Positions 33,714 to 43,312 are shown, counted from the stretch's first letter. The stretch: DNA of 64,000 bases from CAWDPQ01 sp963804245 (GCA_963804245.1 CAWDPQ010000002.1:1-64000), one strand, 5' to 3'. Notes: generated by a model from the letters alone, not told the origin. Made by a program: numbers and translations.

Positions 33714-36206
33714 TCAGAACCTGAACCTCGTGCCGATCCACATCCGTATGGGTGCGCCCGGTGCGTAGAACGTGGCGTGCCGCAGAGGGAACTCGCCGTT
33801 GACGGCGGGAAACGGCCTGGCGACGAACGCGCCGCTGTTCGTGAAACCCAACGCCCCGAGCTGTGCGGCCGTGTAGTAGCGTCGATCGAAGAGGTTGGTG
33901 ATCTGCGCGACGATCTGCATCCAGGGCCTGAGCCGATACGTGGCGCCGAGATTCACGACCGAGTATCCAGGAGAGGAGCCGGGCCCGAGGTAGTAAGTGC
34001 CGTCGGCCTGGTGTCGATTGTTTTCGTTCCCACGCGCGTACGCGCTCGACACCGCCACGAGATCGATGTCCAGGGATACGTTGGATGAGAGTTGCATCTC
34101 CGCGAACGCCTTGAACTGATGTTGGGGAATGAGCGGGATGCGATCGCCGGGGTCGATCTCGATCGCGCCTTCGAGGCCGGGCGCTCCTCCTTCGGCGCGA
34201 TCGTTCGAGCTGTTGCTCTCGCCGTTGACGGTTTCCTCGCTCTCGTAGGTTGCAGCGAGGAACGTGTAACCGGTGCCAACGGTCAATCGGCCAAGTTGAC
34301 GGCTCGCACTCAGGTCGAACCCCTTGCGCCGCGTCTCACCGAAATTCCTGAAGTAGCCGAAACCGGTCTGGTCGGACATGACGAACAGGATGTCGCTGCG
34401 ATTGTCCGAGCGGAAGAGACCCGCGCTCCAGGTGATGCCGCGATGCTCGCCGCGAGCGCCGGCCTCCCACGTCCGGGTGACGACCTGGTCGAGCGGGGGA
34501 TCGCCGGCCATGGCGTTGGGCAGCTTGCAGGGCTCCTCCGGATTGGCGCAGCCGAGCTCGATTGACGTGGCCGCGCGGCTGCCCTCGCTGTAACCGCCGT
34601 AAATGTTGAGGGTCCGCGACGGACTGAAGGTGACGCCAGCCGCCGGATTGAATCGGCTGAACCGGTGATCGCCGTCGAGCGATTCGGATCCACCGCCGGG
34701 TTCGAGAGCGTCTCGATTGCGAATCGTCGTGCGGTTGTAGCGTCCCGACACGGTGATGTTCCAGGCATCGGCAATCGTGATGGTGTCGGTCGCGTAGATG
34801 CTGAACGTCTGGATCAATCCATCGAGATCGACGCGGGTGTCATACGGCTCACCATCGATCTCGCCCCCGGTCTCCCCGTCGCCGAACGCGTTGACGCCGG
34901 TGACGCTGCGATCCGGATTGAGATACCCGAGTTCCGTGGATTGCAGAAAGCCGACGCGGCTGCGATCGTAGCCGGCACCGGCCATGAACTGGTTTCGGCC
35001 GCGCGCGACGTCGCTCGCCAAGGTCAGTTGAGCGAAGGCTCCGCCATTCTGCTGCGATGTCTCGGTTCGATTGATCAGCCCGTTGCACTTTTCGGCCGGC
35101 TCGTCGTTGAGCAGCACGTTGCCCAGACAGCGCCACGACGGAAACGGTGTGTTCGAGGCATCGGCACCGCTCGTCGGGAAGCCACTGAACCCGGCGGCGG
35201 CCAGTGCCGCTTGCTCGGCGGCGCTCGGCTGGTAAATCGCCTGGTCGAGCGAGTCTTCGTTGATGTCACCGTTGAGCGCGTCGGTGTGGATGTCGCGATA
35301 GTAGGCGTTCCCCGAGAGCGCAAGCCCGCCGTTCAGGCGGTGGCGGGTGGTGAAATTGAGAAACGTCGAACGGTTTTTCGTAGTGTCCGGCTTGGTATAG
35401 ACGCTCGCATACTCGCGATCGAGGAACCCCTGCTCCTGAAGACCGTTGCCATTCAAGGAGTTGTCAGCGTGCCCCAAGGTGAGCGCCGCGTCGTGTTTCA
35501 GGCGGTGCACGCCGATCTTTGCGAATCCCTGACGGACATCCGAAGGCGAGTCGGCTCGCCAGCCGTCCTCGCCAAAGAGATTTCCGGCGAGATACCAATG
35601 CAGCCCGTTCGCTTTCTGACCGCCGTGCTCCAGCTCGATGGAACGGCGTACATCGCTTCCGTAGATCGCCTGGACGCTCGTGCCGCGGTTCGTCAGACCT
35701 GTCTTCGTCTGAATCGCGATCGCCCCACCCAGGGTGTTGAGGCCGAACAGCGGATTGGAGCCGGGCATGACGGTCGTGGATGAAATGGCCAGTCGCGGAA
35801 TGAGATCCCAGCTCACCACATCGCCAAACGGCTGATTGAGGCGCACACCGTCCATATAGACGGACAGTCCCTGTGGCGTGCCCAGCAGCGGTGACGCGGT
35901 ATATCCCCGATAGTTGATATCCGGCTGAAACGGATTGCTCTGAATCTCGTTGACGAACACGCCGTTGAATCGGCGGTTCAGGAAGGCGGAGAGCTCGAGG
36001 GCGCCGCTGCGTTCGATCGCTTCACTGGTCGCGACTTGCACCGGCGCTGGGATCTTTTCGATCGGGAGATCGACCCCCACCAGTGGCGCGGCCTCGATCA
36101 CGGTCACCGTAAACATCGGTTGAGGAAGCGCCGGCGGTGGCGGGGGGGTCTGCGTGGCTGTCTGCACCTGCAGGACCACCGCCAGAACGATCCAGGGGAG
36201 GTTCAC
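33714..36206 (-). CDS. TonB-dependent receptor
   Basis: 830 residues from GTG 36206, preceded in the mRNA by the octamer arrays; the open frame further upstream only translates repeats. Signal-like NLPWIVLAVVLQVQT, a Pro-rich linker, then plug motifs AIERSGALELSAFLNRRFNG, NYRGYTASPLLGTPQGLSVYM and NPLFGLNTLGGAIAIQTKTG. A long barrel ends in MWIGTRFRF with terminal Phe. No CarboxypepD_reg domain. Its start region faces that of a PadR gene, with inverted arrays between. Confidence 0.92.
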   Translation of the reverse strand: MNLPWIVLAVVLQVQTATQTPPPPPALPQPMFTVTVIEAAPLVGVDLPIEKIPAPVQVATSEAIERSGALELSAFLNRRFNGVFVNEIQSNPFQPDINYRGYTASPLLGTPQGLSVYMDGVRLNQPFGDVVSWDLIPRLAISSTTVMPGSNPLFGLNTLGGAIAIQTKTGLTNRGTSVQAIYGSDVRRSIELEHGGQKANGLHWYLAGNLFGEDGWRADSPSDVRQGFAKIGVHRLKHDAALTLGHADNSLNGNGLQEQGFLDREYASVYTKPDTTKNRSTFLNFTTRHRLNGGLALSGNAYYRDIHTDALNGDINEDSLDQAIYQPSAAEQAALAAAGFSGFPTSGADASNTPFPSWRCLGNVLLNDEPAEKCNGLINRTETSQQNGGAFAQLTLASDVARGRNQFMAGAGYDRSRVGFLQSTELGYLNPDRSVTGVNAFGDGETGGEIDGEPYDTRVDLDGLIQTFSIYATDTITIADAWNITVSGRYNRTTIRNRDALEPGGGSESLDGDHRFSRFNPAAGVTFSPSRTLNIYGGYSEGSRAATSIELGCANPEEPCKLPNAMAGDPPLDQVVTRTWEAGARGEHRGITWSAGLFRSDNRSDILFVMSDQTGFGYFRNFGETRRKGFDLSASRQLGRLTVGTGYTFLAATYESEETVNGESNSSNDRAEGGAPGLEGAIEIDPGDRIPLIPQHQFKAFAEMQLSSNVSLDIDLVAVSSAYARGNENNRHQADGTYYLGPGSSPGYSVVNLGATYRLRPWMQIVAQITNLFDRRYYTAAQLGALGFTNSGAFVARPFPAVNGEFPLRHATFYAPGAPIRMWIGTRFRF

Positions 36207-36220
36207 ATGAATAGAGTAGC

Positions 36221-36386
36221 GGGGAGCTGGGGAAACTGGGGAACTGGGGAACTGGGGAACTGGGACTATGTGGGAACTGGGGAACTGGGGAACTGGGGAA
36301 CTGGGGAGCTGGATCTTGCTACTCGGCCGTGGCCGCTTCCCCAGCTCCCCAGTTCCCCAGCTCCCCAGTTCCCCAGCTCCCCAGTT
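36221..36386. repeat. Inverted pair of octamer arrays in a divergent promoter region
   Basis: Forward AACTGGGG/AGCTGGGG units (36221-36312, broken once by GACTATGTG) face reverse-complement CCCCAGTT/CCCCAGCT units (36337-36386) across a 24-base spacer. The tract lies between the GTG of the TonB receptor (36206) and the ATG of PadR (36433), and could form a long hairpin or a G-quadruplex on either strand. Confidence 0.92.
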
Positions 36387-36412
36387 GAGATCAACTTTTT
36401 CCAGGCGAACAC

Positions 36413-36448
36413 TGTCTATATACTGTCTGACTATGACAGATATGGACA
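36413..36448. promoter_or_regulatory. Predicted PadR operator overlapping -10 and start codon
   Basis: TGTCTATATACTGTC (36413-36427) is the near-complement of GACAGATATGGACA (36435-36448), with one mismatch and one extra base. TATACT (36419-36424) can serve as -10 and would give a nearly leaderless PadR mRNA from ATG 36433. Binding here would block transcription and translation starts. Confidence 0.6.
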
Positions 36449-36786
36449 CCCGGGGGCTCGATCGGGAATTGAAGAAGGGATCGGCGGAGCTGCTCATCCT
36501 CTCTCTCCTCGACGCCCGGGCCAGGCACGGCTACGAGCTCAGCAAGCTGATCCACAGCCGCTCCAACGGCCAGCTCACGTTTCACGTCGACTCCCTGTAT
36601 CCCCTGCTGTATCGGCTCGAAGAGCGCGGTTGGATCAAGGGCACCTGGGTCGAGAAGGCCGGCGAGCGGCGGCGCCGCTTCTATAAGGTGACGGGCGAGG
36701 GCCGGCGCGTGCTGGCGCGGCAGCGGCAAACCTGGGCGGCCTTCGTAGAGGCGGTCCGGCGCGTGACGGGAGGCGAAAATGTCTGA
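36433..36786 (+). CDS. PadR-family transcriptional regulator
   Basis: 117 residues (or 114 from ATG 36442). Winged helix with KKGSAELLILSLLDARARHG, HVDSLYPLLYRLEERGWI, a basic wing GERRRRFYKVTGEGRRVL and a short C-terminal helix. Its end overlaps the start of the next ADOP gene (ATG 36779, stop 36784-36786). No ribosome site is evident, fitting the leaderless promoter. Confidence 0.92.
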   Translation: MTDMDTRGLDRELKKGSAELLILSLLDARARHGYELSKLIHSRSNGQLTFHVDSLYPLLYRLEERGWIKGTWVEKAGERRRRFYKVTGEGRRVLARQRQTWAAFVEAVRRVTGGENV

Positions 36787-38826
36787 CCCTGCTGACCCTA
36801 CGACAGGCTCAGGGTCACCCCGAGCGGAGTCGAGGGGTGACTGGACCACGGACCTGCGGCAGCGCCTGACTGGCCTTCGGCTGTCGCCGGCGCGCGAGGC
36901 CGAGATCATCGAGGAGCTCTCGCAACATCTCGACGATCGCCGCCAGGAGCTGATCGCCGGCGGCACGGCGCGCGAGGAGGCCACCCGTCTGGTGCTCGAG
37001 GAATTTCACGCCGACCGGCTGGCGCGCTACCTGGCGCCGCTGCGTCAGGCGCGGGTGGCCGAGGTCACGCCGCCGCGGGGCTGGTGGCTGTTCGGCGGAC
37101 TGTGGACGGACGTCCGGCAGGCTATCCGCGAGTTGCGCGCGGCGTCGAGCTTCACCGCCGTGGCCCTCGTGGTGCTGACGCTGGGCATCGGCGCGACGAC
37201 GGCGATCTTCTCGGTGGTCGACGCGGTCGTCCTGCGCGGGTTGCCCTTCGATGAACACGATCGCCTCGTCGCCGTGGGCGAGCGCGGCTCGTTCGGTCCC
37301 GGAAAGCGACCGGGACCGCTTGGCCCCGGAGCGGACGCGGCCCGTGATCCCCAGGCGCTTTCCCGCGTCCAGCCGCAGAACTTCACCGACTGGGTCGCGC
37401 AGCAGCAGGTGTTCGAGTCGATCGCGGCTTATTGGGAAGGACCGCTCTTCACGATGCAGGACCCCGGCACCGAGCCAGAAGATCTCATCGTGCAACAGGT
37501 GACCGCCGCGTTCTTCGATGTCCTCCGCATCCATCCGGCACTTGGCCGATCATTCTCGAACGACAACGAAACCGACGGGCGACACCGCGTCGCCGTGCTC
37601 AGTGACGCCCTCTGGTGGCGCCGGTTCGGCGGCAGTCCCGACGTCGTGGGGCGCACGATTCGGCTCAACGACAGCAGCTACGAGGTCGTCGGCATCATGC
37701 CGCCCGGCGTCACCTACCCGGTCGGCGCCGTGCGGCCGGCCGATATCTGGGTACCGTATGTCGTTCCGCCGAATCAGCGAGTGCGGGGCCGTGGCTTTGC
37801 CGCATACCTGCAGGTCATCGCGCGGCTGAAGCCGGGCGTGACGATCGGCCAGGCGCAGGTGCAGATGGACAGGTGGCGAAGGCGATCGAACAGGCCAACC
37901 CCCAGTGGGCCAAGGGCCACCAGATCGGCGTGCGGCTACTGCACGACCATCTCGTCGGTGCGAGCACGAAGTCGTGGATGTTGATGCTGCTTGGTGCCGT
38001 GGCGATCGTCCTGCTGATCGCCTGCGCCAACGTCGCCAATCTTCTGCTCGTCCGCGCCAGCGCGCGCGAGCGGGAGATGGCGGTTCGGGCCGCGCTCGGC
38101 GGCGGTCGCTGGCGGCTCGTTCGCCAGTTGATGATTGAGAGCCTTACATTGTCCGCCGTCGGCACCGTGCTCGCCATTGTCATCGCCATGTGGGCGGTTC
38201 AGGTCCTCCGCACCGCGATGCCCGAAGGCGTGCCGCGCGTCGCGGCCATCGCCCTGGATCTGCGCGTGCTCGTTGCGGCCGCCGGCTTGTCGCTTCTGAC
38301 GGGTCTCTTGTTCGGGATCGTTCCAGCGCTGCAAGTGTCGAAACCCGATCTCACCAACTCGCTGAAGGAGGGCGCGCACGGCGCCAGCTCGGGACGTGGA
38401 CGTCAACGGGTGCGCAGCCTGCTCGTCGTCGCCGAAGTCGCCCTGGCCGTCGTGCTTCTCGTTGGCGCGGCGCTGGTCATCGGCAGCTTCATCGCCGTCA
38501 TGCGCGTCGACCCGGGGTTCAGTCCCGATCATGTGCTCACGCTCGACATCTCGCCGCGCGTCGAGCCCGGGCAGCGACCGCCCGACCACAACGCGGCCTT
38601 CGCGCAGATTCTCGCGCGGCTTGCCGAGGCACCCGGCGTGATCCATGCGGCCATGAGCCGCGGCGGTGTTCCGTTCACGCCGCGCATGTGGATCAACAAT
38701 CTCGTCGTGCCGGGCAGGACGATCGAGAAAGACCCGGGCGTGATCATCAAAGTCGCATCGCCCGCCTACCACAACGCGCTGGGCATTCCGCTCCGGCGTG
38801 GCCGGCTGTTCGACGAGTCGGACTAG
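36779..38826 (+). pseudogene. ADOP-family ABC permease, frameshifted and truncated
   Basis: N-domain LSPAREAEIIEELSQHLDDR, TM1 (VLTLGIGATTAIFSVVDAVV) and the first periplasmic domain are in frame 1. Near 37868-37880 one base is missing in GACAGGTGG; the next frame continues VAKAIEQANPQWAKGHQIGV into FtsX 1 (LIACANVANLLLVRASARER) and part of the second periplasmic domain, then stops at GRLFDESD (38826). About 250 residues, including FtsX 2, are missing. The first codons (36796-36837) consist of a dispersed hairpin repeat. The stop lies three bases before a 9-bp perfect inverted repeat. Confidence 0.85.
36796..36837. repeat. Hairpin repeat inside coding sequence
   Basis: CCCTACGACAGGCTCAGGGT pairs imperfectly with ACCCCGAGCGGAGTCGAGGGG-type sequence, the same design as the hairpin at 54701-54740. 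It encodes residues 7-20 of the ADOP permease, a segment absent from its paralogues. Confidence 0.7.
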
Positions 38827-38828
38827 CG

Positions 38829-38850
38829 GAGTAGACCTGCCGGTCTACTC
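38829..38850. repeat. Perfect 9-bp inverted repeat at ADOP truncation point
   Basis: GAGTAGACC-TGCC-GGTCTACTC sits between the premature ADOP stop (38826) and the stop of the opposing secreted-protein gene (38845-38847). It may terminate transcription from both sides, although no T-run follows, or mark a deletion junction. Confidence 0.6.
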
Positions 38851-39375
38851 GCGCCCGTAGAACGTGCACTGTCCCGTGTAATCGAAGGTGGGATTGCCTT
38901 CGGCCGTCTTGCCCGTCCCGACCACGTCCAGCGCGCACCTGACCTTCGGCCCGGCGATGTGATCGAACAGGTAAACACGCCCGCGTTCCTGACCGCTCCC
39001 GAGGTTGACCTCGAAACGGAACCTGTCGTCATGAATCATGACAGGGGCCGATCCGGCGATCGTTCCCGAGTAGACCTGATGTCCCGTGTTGATCAAGGTG
39101 CCCGCCGTGAAATCGAAGACGGAGGTCACGTGGTAGAGGACGCGTCCTTTGAGATCGCCGCTGAGCTCGACGCTTTCGGTGCTGTTCTGAATCATTCCGG
39201 TTGGAGTCGACTCTCGCGAGTGAACGATTGCCGTGGTGAGTTGATCGATGCCGCTCCCGGCTACTGCAACAGTGGTGGTCTCGCGCCTGGTACGCGCGTG
39301 GACGCTTGCCGCAACGATCGAACAGGCGACGAGCACGCCGCCGACGGCCGCGCGGGTTGATCGAATGGAAACCAT
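38845..39375 (-). CDS. Exported protein of unknown function
   Basis: 176 residues from ATG 39375, which follows GGAGG. Signal peptide about 1-28 (STRAAVGGVLVACSIVAAS). The mature part alternates short strands (RVLYHVTSVFDFTAGTLINT, HDDRFRFEVNLGSG, CALDVVGTGKTAEGNPTF) and has two Cys, suggesting a small beta-barrel-like secreted protein. No family recognised. It diverges from the HTH-TolB-TPR regulator gene, 124 bases apart. Confidence 0.65.
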   Translation of the reverse strand: MVSIRSTRAAVGGVLVACSIVAASVHARTRRETTTVAVAGSGIDQLTTAIVHSRESTPTGMIQNSTESVELSGDLKGRVLYHVTSVFDFTAGTLINTGHQVYSGTIAGSAPVMIHDDRFRFEVNLGSGQERGRVYLFDHIAGPKVRCALDVVGTGKTAEGNPTFDYTGQCTFYGRE

Positions 39376-39499
39376 GAGTCCCTCCTGACACGCCACCGTA
39401 CGCGGTTGCGTCGAGTCGGCCAAGACCACAAAGAGGGTCGAGGCATCGATGGCCCGCTTTGGCCCACTGTGGCAGGCAGAACGCTAGAATGAGTCTCGC

Positions 39500-41146
39500 G
39501 TGGCAGGTTCCCGCGAAGATCGACTCGACTCGTGGAAGGAAATCGCCGCTTACGTGAATCGTGGCGTGCGGACGGTACGGCGCTGGGAGCATGAGGAAGG
39601 ATTGCCCGTCCACCGTCACGTGCATCGTGTACTCGGCAGCGTCTACGCCTACAAGTCCGAGATCGATCAGTGGCGGCAGACAACTCAGCAACGTGCGACG
39701 GCGCACGGATTGCGAGACGCTCGTCGCCCGCCTTCGCCGTCCGAACCGTCGATGTCGATCGCCGTTCTGCCCTTCGTCAATCTGAGCGCGGATCCCGAAA
39801 ACGCGTATTTCGCGGACGGTCTGACCGACGAAGTGACGGCAGACCTTTCCAAGCTCCACGCTCTGCGCGTGATTTCACGAACCTCGTCGATGACGTTCAG
39901 GACCACGACAAAGGACGTGAAGACCATCGCCCGCGAGCTGGGAGTTCGATACCTTCTCGAGGGCAGCGTGCGTCGAGCTGGAAATCGTTTGCGGATCACC
40001 GCGCAACTCGTCGACACGAGCTCCGACGCACACGTCTGGGCCGACAACTATGACGGAACGATCGAGGATGTGTTCGCGATCCAGGAACGTCTCGCGCGGG
40101 TGATTGTGGATGCGCTGAAGCTGCGGCTGACCGCCGACGAGGATCGACGATTGGCCGAGCGACCCTCGCGCAATGTTCACGCCTACGAGTGCTACCTCCA
40201 GGCACGGCAGGAGGGCTGGCGCTGGCGGAAGGATGCGATCGATCACGCCATCCAGCTGCTGCGCAACGGCCTGGCCGCGGTCGGCGATGATGTCAGGCTC
40301 TATGCGACGATGGGCTTTGCATTCCTGCAGGACCGTGAGGCCGGGATCGACTTCGGGGAGCGGCCGCTGCTCGAAGCCGAGTCGTGCGCCCGGAAAGTCT
40401 TTGCGCTGGAGTCGGGATCGGCTTCCGGGTTGCGCCTGCGCGGGTGGATCCACTACTCACGCGGCCGAATCCAGGAAGCGGTGCACGACCTCAACGCGGC
40501 CCTCGACAGCGATCCCAGCAATGCCGACACACTGCTTCTCCTGAGCAACTGCTACCTGATCTCCGGGAAAGTGACGACGGCCCGCCAGCTGATCGTGAGG
40601 CTGATCGCCGTCGACCCGCTCACGCCGTTGACCCGTTGCATGCCTGCCTGGGCCGACATCCTCGACGGCAAGTTCGCGGCGGCAGTCGAGCCCTATCGAC
40701 AGATGTTCGAAATGGACCCCAGCAACCCCATGGCGCGCCTCTTCTATGTCTGGGTCTTGATTCTCAATCGCCACACGGAGGAGATCGACAGGCTGGTGGG
40801 GACATTTCCTCCAGAGGTGCGGGACACGGTCCCGGCACGTCTCGCGGAGTTTCTCGCGCACGCCGTCGGCGGACGACGCGAGCGAGCGCATGCCACGGTC
40901 ACGCCGGCGATCGAGACGGCAGCGGCCACGACAGACGTGTTTTCCAGATTCCTCGCGCAGGGCTACGCACTCGTGGACATGCGTGCACAGGCGATGCGGT
41001 GGCTGGCTGTGGCCGTCGAGCGCGGTTTCATCAACTACCCGTTCCTCGCGCGCCACGATCCATTCTTCCGCGACCTGCGGAGGGATGACTCTTTTCGACA
41101 GCTGATGAAGACCGTTCGCGTCCGATGGGAGGGCTTCGAGGAATAG
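39500..41146 (+). CDS. HTH - TolB-like - TPR regulatory protein
   Basis: 548 residues from GTG 39500. N-terminal excisionase/MerR-like DNA-binding domain (LDSWKEIAAYVNRGVRTVRR, with a wing reading GLPVHRHVHRVLGSVYAYKS), a TolB-N/CadC-like domain (SIAVLPFVNLSADPENAYFA, LLEGSVRRAGNRLRITAQLV, HVWADNYDG), then about six TPR-type helix pairs from residue 220 to the end. No transmembrane segment is evident. This architecture is expanded in Acidobacteria; DNA targets and signals are unknown. Confidence 0.87.
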   Translation: MAGSREDRLDSWKEIAAYVNRGVRTVRRWEHEEGLPVHRHVHRVLGSVYAYKSEIDQWRQTTQQRATAHGLRDARRPPSPSEPSMSIAVLPFVNLSADPENAYFADGLTDEVTADLSKLHALRVISRTSSMTFRTTTKDVKTIARELGVRYLLEGSVRRAGNRLRITAQLVDTSSDAHVWADNYDGTIEDVFAIQERLARVIVDALKLRLTADEDRRLAERPSRNVHAYECYLQARQEGWRWRKDAIDHAIQLLRNGLAAVGDDVRLYATMGFAFLQDREAGIDFGERPLLEAESCARKVFALESGSASGLRLRGWIHYSRGRIQEAVHDLNAALDSDPSNADTLLLLSNCYLISGKVTTARQLIVRLIAVDPLTPLTRCMPAWADILDGKFAAAVEPYRQMFEMDPSNPMARLFYVWVLILNRHTEEIDRLVGTFPPEVRDTVPARLAEFLAHAVGGRRERAHATVTPAIETAAATTDVFSRFLAQGYALVDMRAQAMRWLAVAVERGFINYPFLARHDPFFRDLRRDDSFRQLMKTVRVRWEGFEE

Positions 41147-41345
41147 TCGTTCACCCGGCGCTAAATAGTTGCGGGGCTGCCTATAGCTCGGCTTGGTTCC
41201 GTGAGCCGTGTCGAGCAGTTGCGGAATGCCGGCCGGCTGCGCCGTCCGATCTCTCCGAACGACAACCGGATCAGACCGGCGTCGAACTCCGGCGCATCCT
41301 GAGGACGAGCTGTGGCAGACTTGAGCATTGCCCCTCGAGGTGAGC

Positions 41346-43193
41346 ATGGGCACCGATCACCTCCTCGAACTCCTTTTTTCGCAGTCGCTCGATGGCTTCT
41401 TCTTCATGATGCTGGATGAGCCGATCCGGTGGGATGACGAAGCCGACAAGGAGCAGCTGCTGGACTACGTGTTCGCGCACCAGCGCATCACGAAAGTCAA
41501 CGACGCCATGTTGGCGCAGTACGCCGCCACGCGAGCGGGCTTCATCGGGCTCACGCCGCGGGACTTCTACCGGCACGATCTCGAAGCTGGCCGTCGTGTC
41601 TGGCGCGAGTTCTTCGACCGTGGCCAGCTGCATCTCAAGACTCACGAGCGTCGGTTCGATGGCACGCCGATCGATATCGAGGGTGACTACATTTGTTTGT
41701 ACGATCCCCAGCGCAGAATCATCGGACACTTCGGTATTCAGCGTGAGGTCACGGAAGAGGTCCGTCTGCAGGGGGAAGTGGCGCGGCATGCAGCCGAGCT
41801 CGAAACACGTGTTGTCGAGCGCACCGCGGAGCTGGCGCGAAGTGAGGCTCGCATTCGAGCGATTGTCAATGCGCTGCCCGACTTGGTCTTCGTGCTCGAT
41901 GGCGATGGGCGTGGCGTCGAGATCGTCACCGACGATGGACGACGCCTCCTTCGCGGCGCCTCCGAACTCCCCGGCAACAGTGTGCACAACGTGCTGCCCG
42001 AGGCCGCGGCGGGTCCGCTTGTCGAAGTTGCGCGGAAGACGATCGAGAGCGGAGACGTTCAGGTGCTCGAGTTCCCCTCGGAGAGCACGGACGGAATCCG
42101 CTGGTTCGAGGGTCGTTCGGCACCACTGCGCATCGGTGGGGCTGACGAGGCGCCCAAGGTCGTGGTGATCGCTCGCGACATCACAGACCGAAAGCGCGCG
42201 GACGAGCTCGAGCGTCAGAACGTCTACCTCCGCGAAGCGTTCGAGACCGACCTCCACTTCGGCGAGATCCATGGACGATCGGCGGTGATGCAGGAGGTCT
42301 TCAAGGCGATCGAGCTCGTCGCCGACACCGATACAACGGTGCTACTGCTCGGCGACACCGGGACAGGTAAGGAGCTGATTGCACGCGCGCTGCATCGCTC
42401 CAGCCGACGCAGGTCCGCGGTCATGGTCAAGGTGAATTGCGGCGCTCTACCGGCCGCACTGGTCGAGAGCGAGCTCTTTGGACATGAGCGCGGGGCTTTC
42501 ACGGGTGCGGTGCAACAGAAGAAGGGCCGCTTCGAGGTGGCCAACCGCGGCACGATTTTCCTGGACGAAGTCGGGGAGCTGCCGCTCGAGACCCAGGTGA
42601 AGCTGTTGCGGGTGCTGCAAGAGCAGGAGTTCGAGCGCGTGGGCGGCACGCAAACGGTTCGCGTCGATGCCCGAGTGATTGCGGCCACCAACCGTGACCT
42701 CGCCGCCGACGTGCAGAGGCGTACATTCCGTGCCGACCTGTTCTTTCGATTGAACATCTTTCCGATTCGCGTGCCGTCGTTGCGCGAGCGCAGGGACGAT
42801 ATTCCGATTCTCGCCCGGCATTTCGTTCGCGAATTCGCGAGCCGCATGGCCCGCTCGATCGATCGGATTGATTCTCGCGCGATCGATCGGCTCGTCGCCT
42901 ATGACTGGCCCGGGAATGTGCGCGAGCTGGCGAACATCCTCGAGCGTGCGGTCATCCTTTGCCAGGATCGTGTCTTGCACGTCGCACACCTCGGGTTGCC
43001 CGTGCCCACAACGTCGGCCGCAGACGTTCTCGTGACTCTTGATGAGGCCGAGCGACGCCACATCCTCAAAGCATTGGAGAAAACCGGTGGAGTGCTCGCC
43101 GGCCCCAATGGTGCCGCCGCGTTGTTGGGCGTGAAGCGCTCGACGCTCTGGTCGCGCATGAAGAAGCTCGGAATCAAGCCGATCGGGGCTTGA
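41346..43193 (+). CDS. Sigma-54-dependent transcriptional activator with PAS sensors
   Basis: 615 residues from ATG 41346 (GAGGTGAGC upstream). Two PAS-type sensory regions (about 20-145 and 175-285) are joined by a coiled coil. The AAA+ core starts around 305: GDTGTGKE Walker A near 335, ELFGHERGAFTGAVQQKKGR containing an intact GAFTGA loop near 382, Walker B FLDEVGELPLE, sensor I AATNRDLA and the R-finger region FRADLFFRLNIFPIRVPSLR. A Fis-type HTH ends it (GAAALLGVKRSTLWSRMKKL). The signal is likely a cytoplasmic ligand. Targets probably include the -24/-12 promoter at 44295. Confidence 0.94.
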   Translation: MGTDHLLELLFSQSLDGFFFMMLDEPIRWDDEADKEQLLDYVFAHQRITKVNDAMLAQYAATRAGFIGLTPRDFYRHDLEAGRRVWREFFDRGQLHLKTHERRFDGTPIDIEGDYICLYDPQRRIIGHFGIQREVTEEVRLQGEVARHAAELETRVVERTAELARSEARIRAIVNALPDLVFVLDGDGRGVEIVTDDGRRLLRGASELPGNSVHNVLPEAAAGPLVEVARKTIESGDVQVLEFPSESTDGIRWFEGRSAPLRIGGADEAPKVVVIARDITDRKRADELERQNVYLREAFETDLHFGEIHGRSAVMQEVFKAIELVADTDTTVLLLGDTGTGKELIARALHRSSRRRSAVMVKVNCGALPAALVESELFGHERGAFTGAVQQKKGRFEVANRGTIFLDEVGELPLETQVKLLRVLQEQEFERVGGTQTVRVDARVIAATNRDLAADVQRRTFRADLFFRLNIFPIRVPSLRERRDDIPILARHFVREFASRMARSIDRIDSRAIDRLVAYDWPGNVRELANILERAVILCQDRVLHVAHLGLPVPTTSAADVLVTLDEAERRHILKALEKTGGVLAGPNGAAALLGVKRSTLWSRMKKLGIKPIGA

Positions 43194-43226
43194 CGTTTTT
43201 CCCCAAAACACTATTTAGACGAGTGC

Positions 43227-43260
43227 TGCCGGTATTTCAGCACGTGCTGACATGTCGGCA
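43227..43260. promoter_or_regulatory. Nested palindromes upstream of alpha/beta hydrolase
   Basis: A perfect 14-bp palindrome TCAGCACGTGCTGA (43237-43250) is flanked by TGCCGGTA (43227-43234) and TGTCGGCA (43253-43260), which are near-complements of each other. TGTCGGCATC also occurs in the inverted repeat at 44172-44190, so both may bind the same regulator, possibly the sigma-54 activator encoded just upstream. Confidence 0.55.
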
Positions 43261-43312
43261 TCCATCGTGGATTACACCCGCCGCATAAGAACCGAGTTGG
43301 AGGAGAGCGTCA

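Noticed and set aside
36207..36497. N-terminal extension of the TonB receptor through the octamer arrays
   Set aside because: The extension only translates the arrays (NWGTGELG-type repeats) and overlaps the divergent PadR gene; GTG 36206 begins the signal-like segment.
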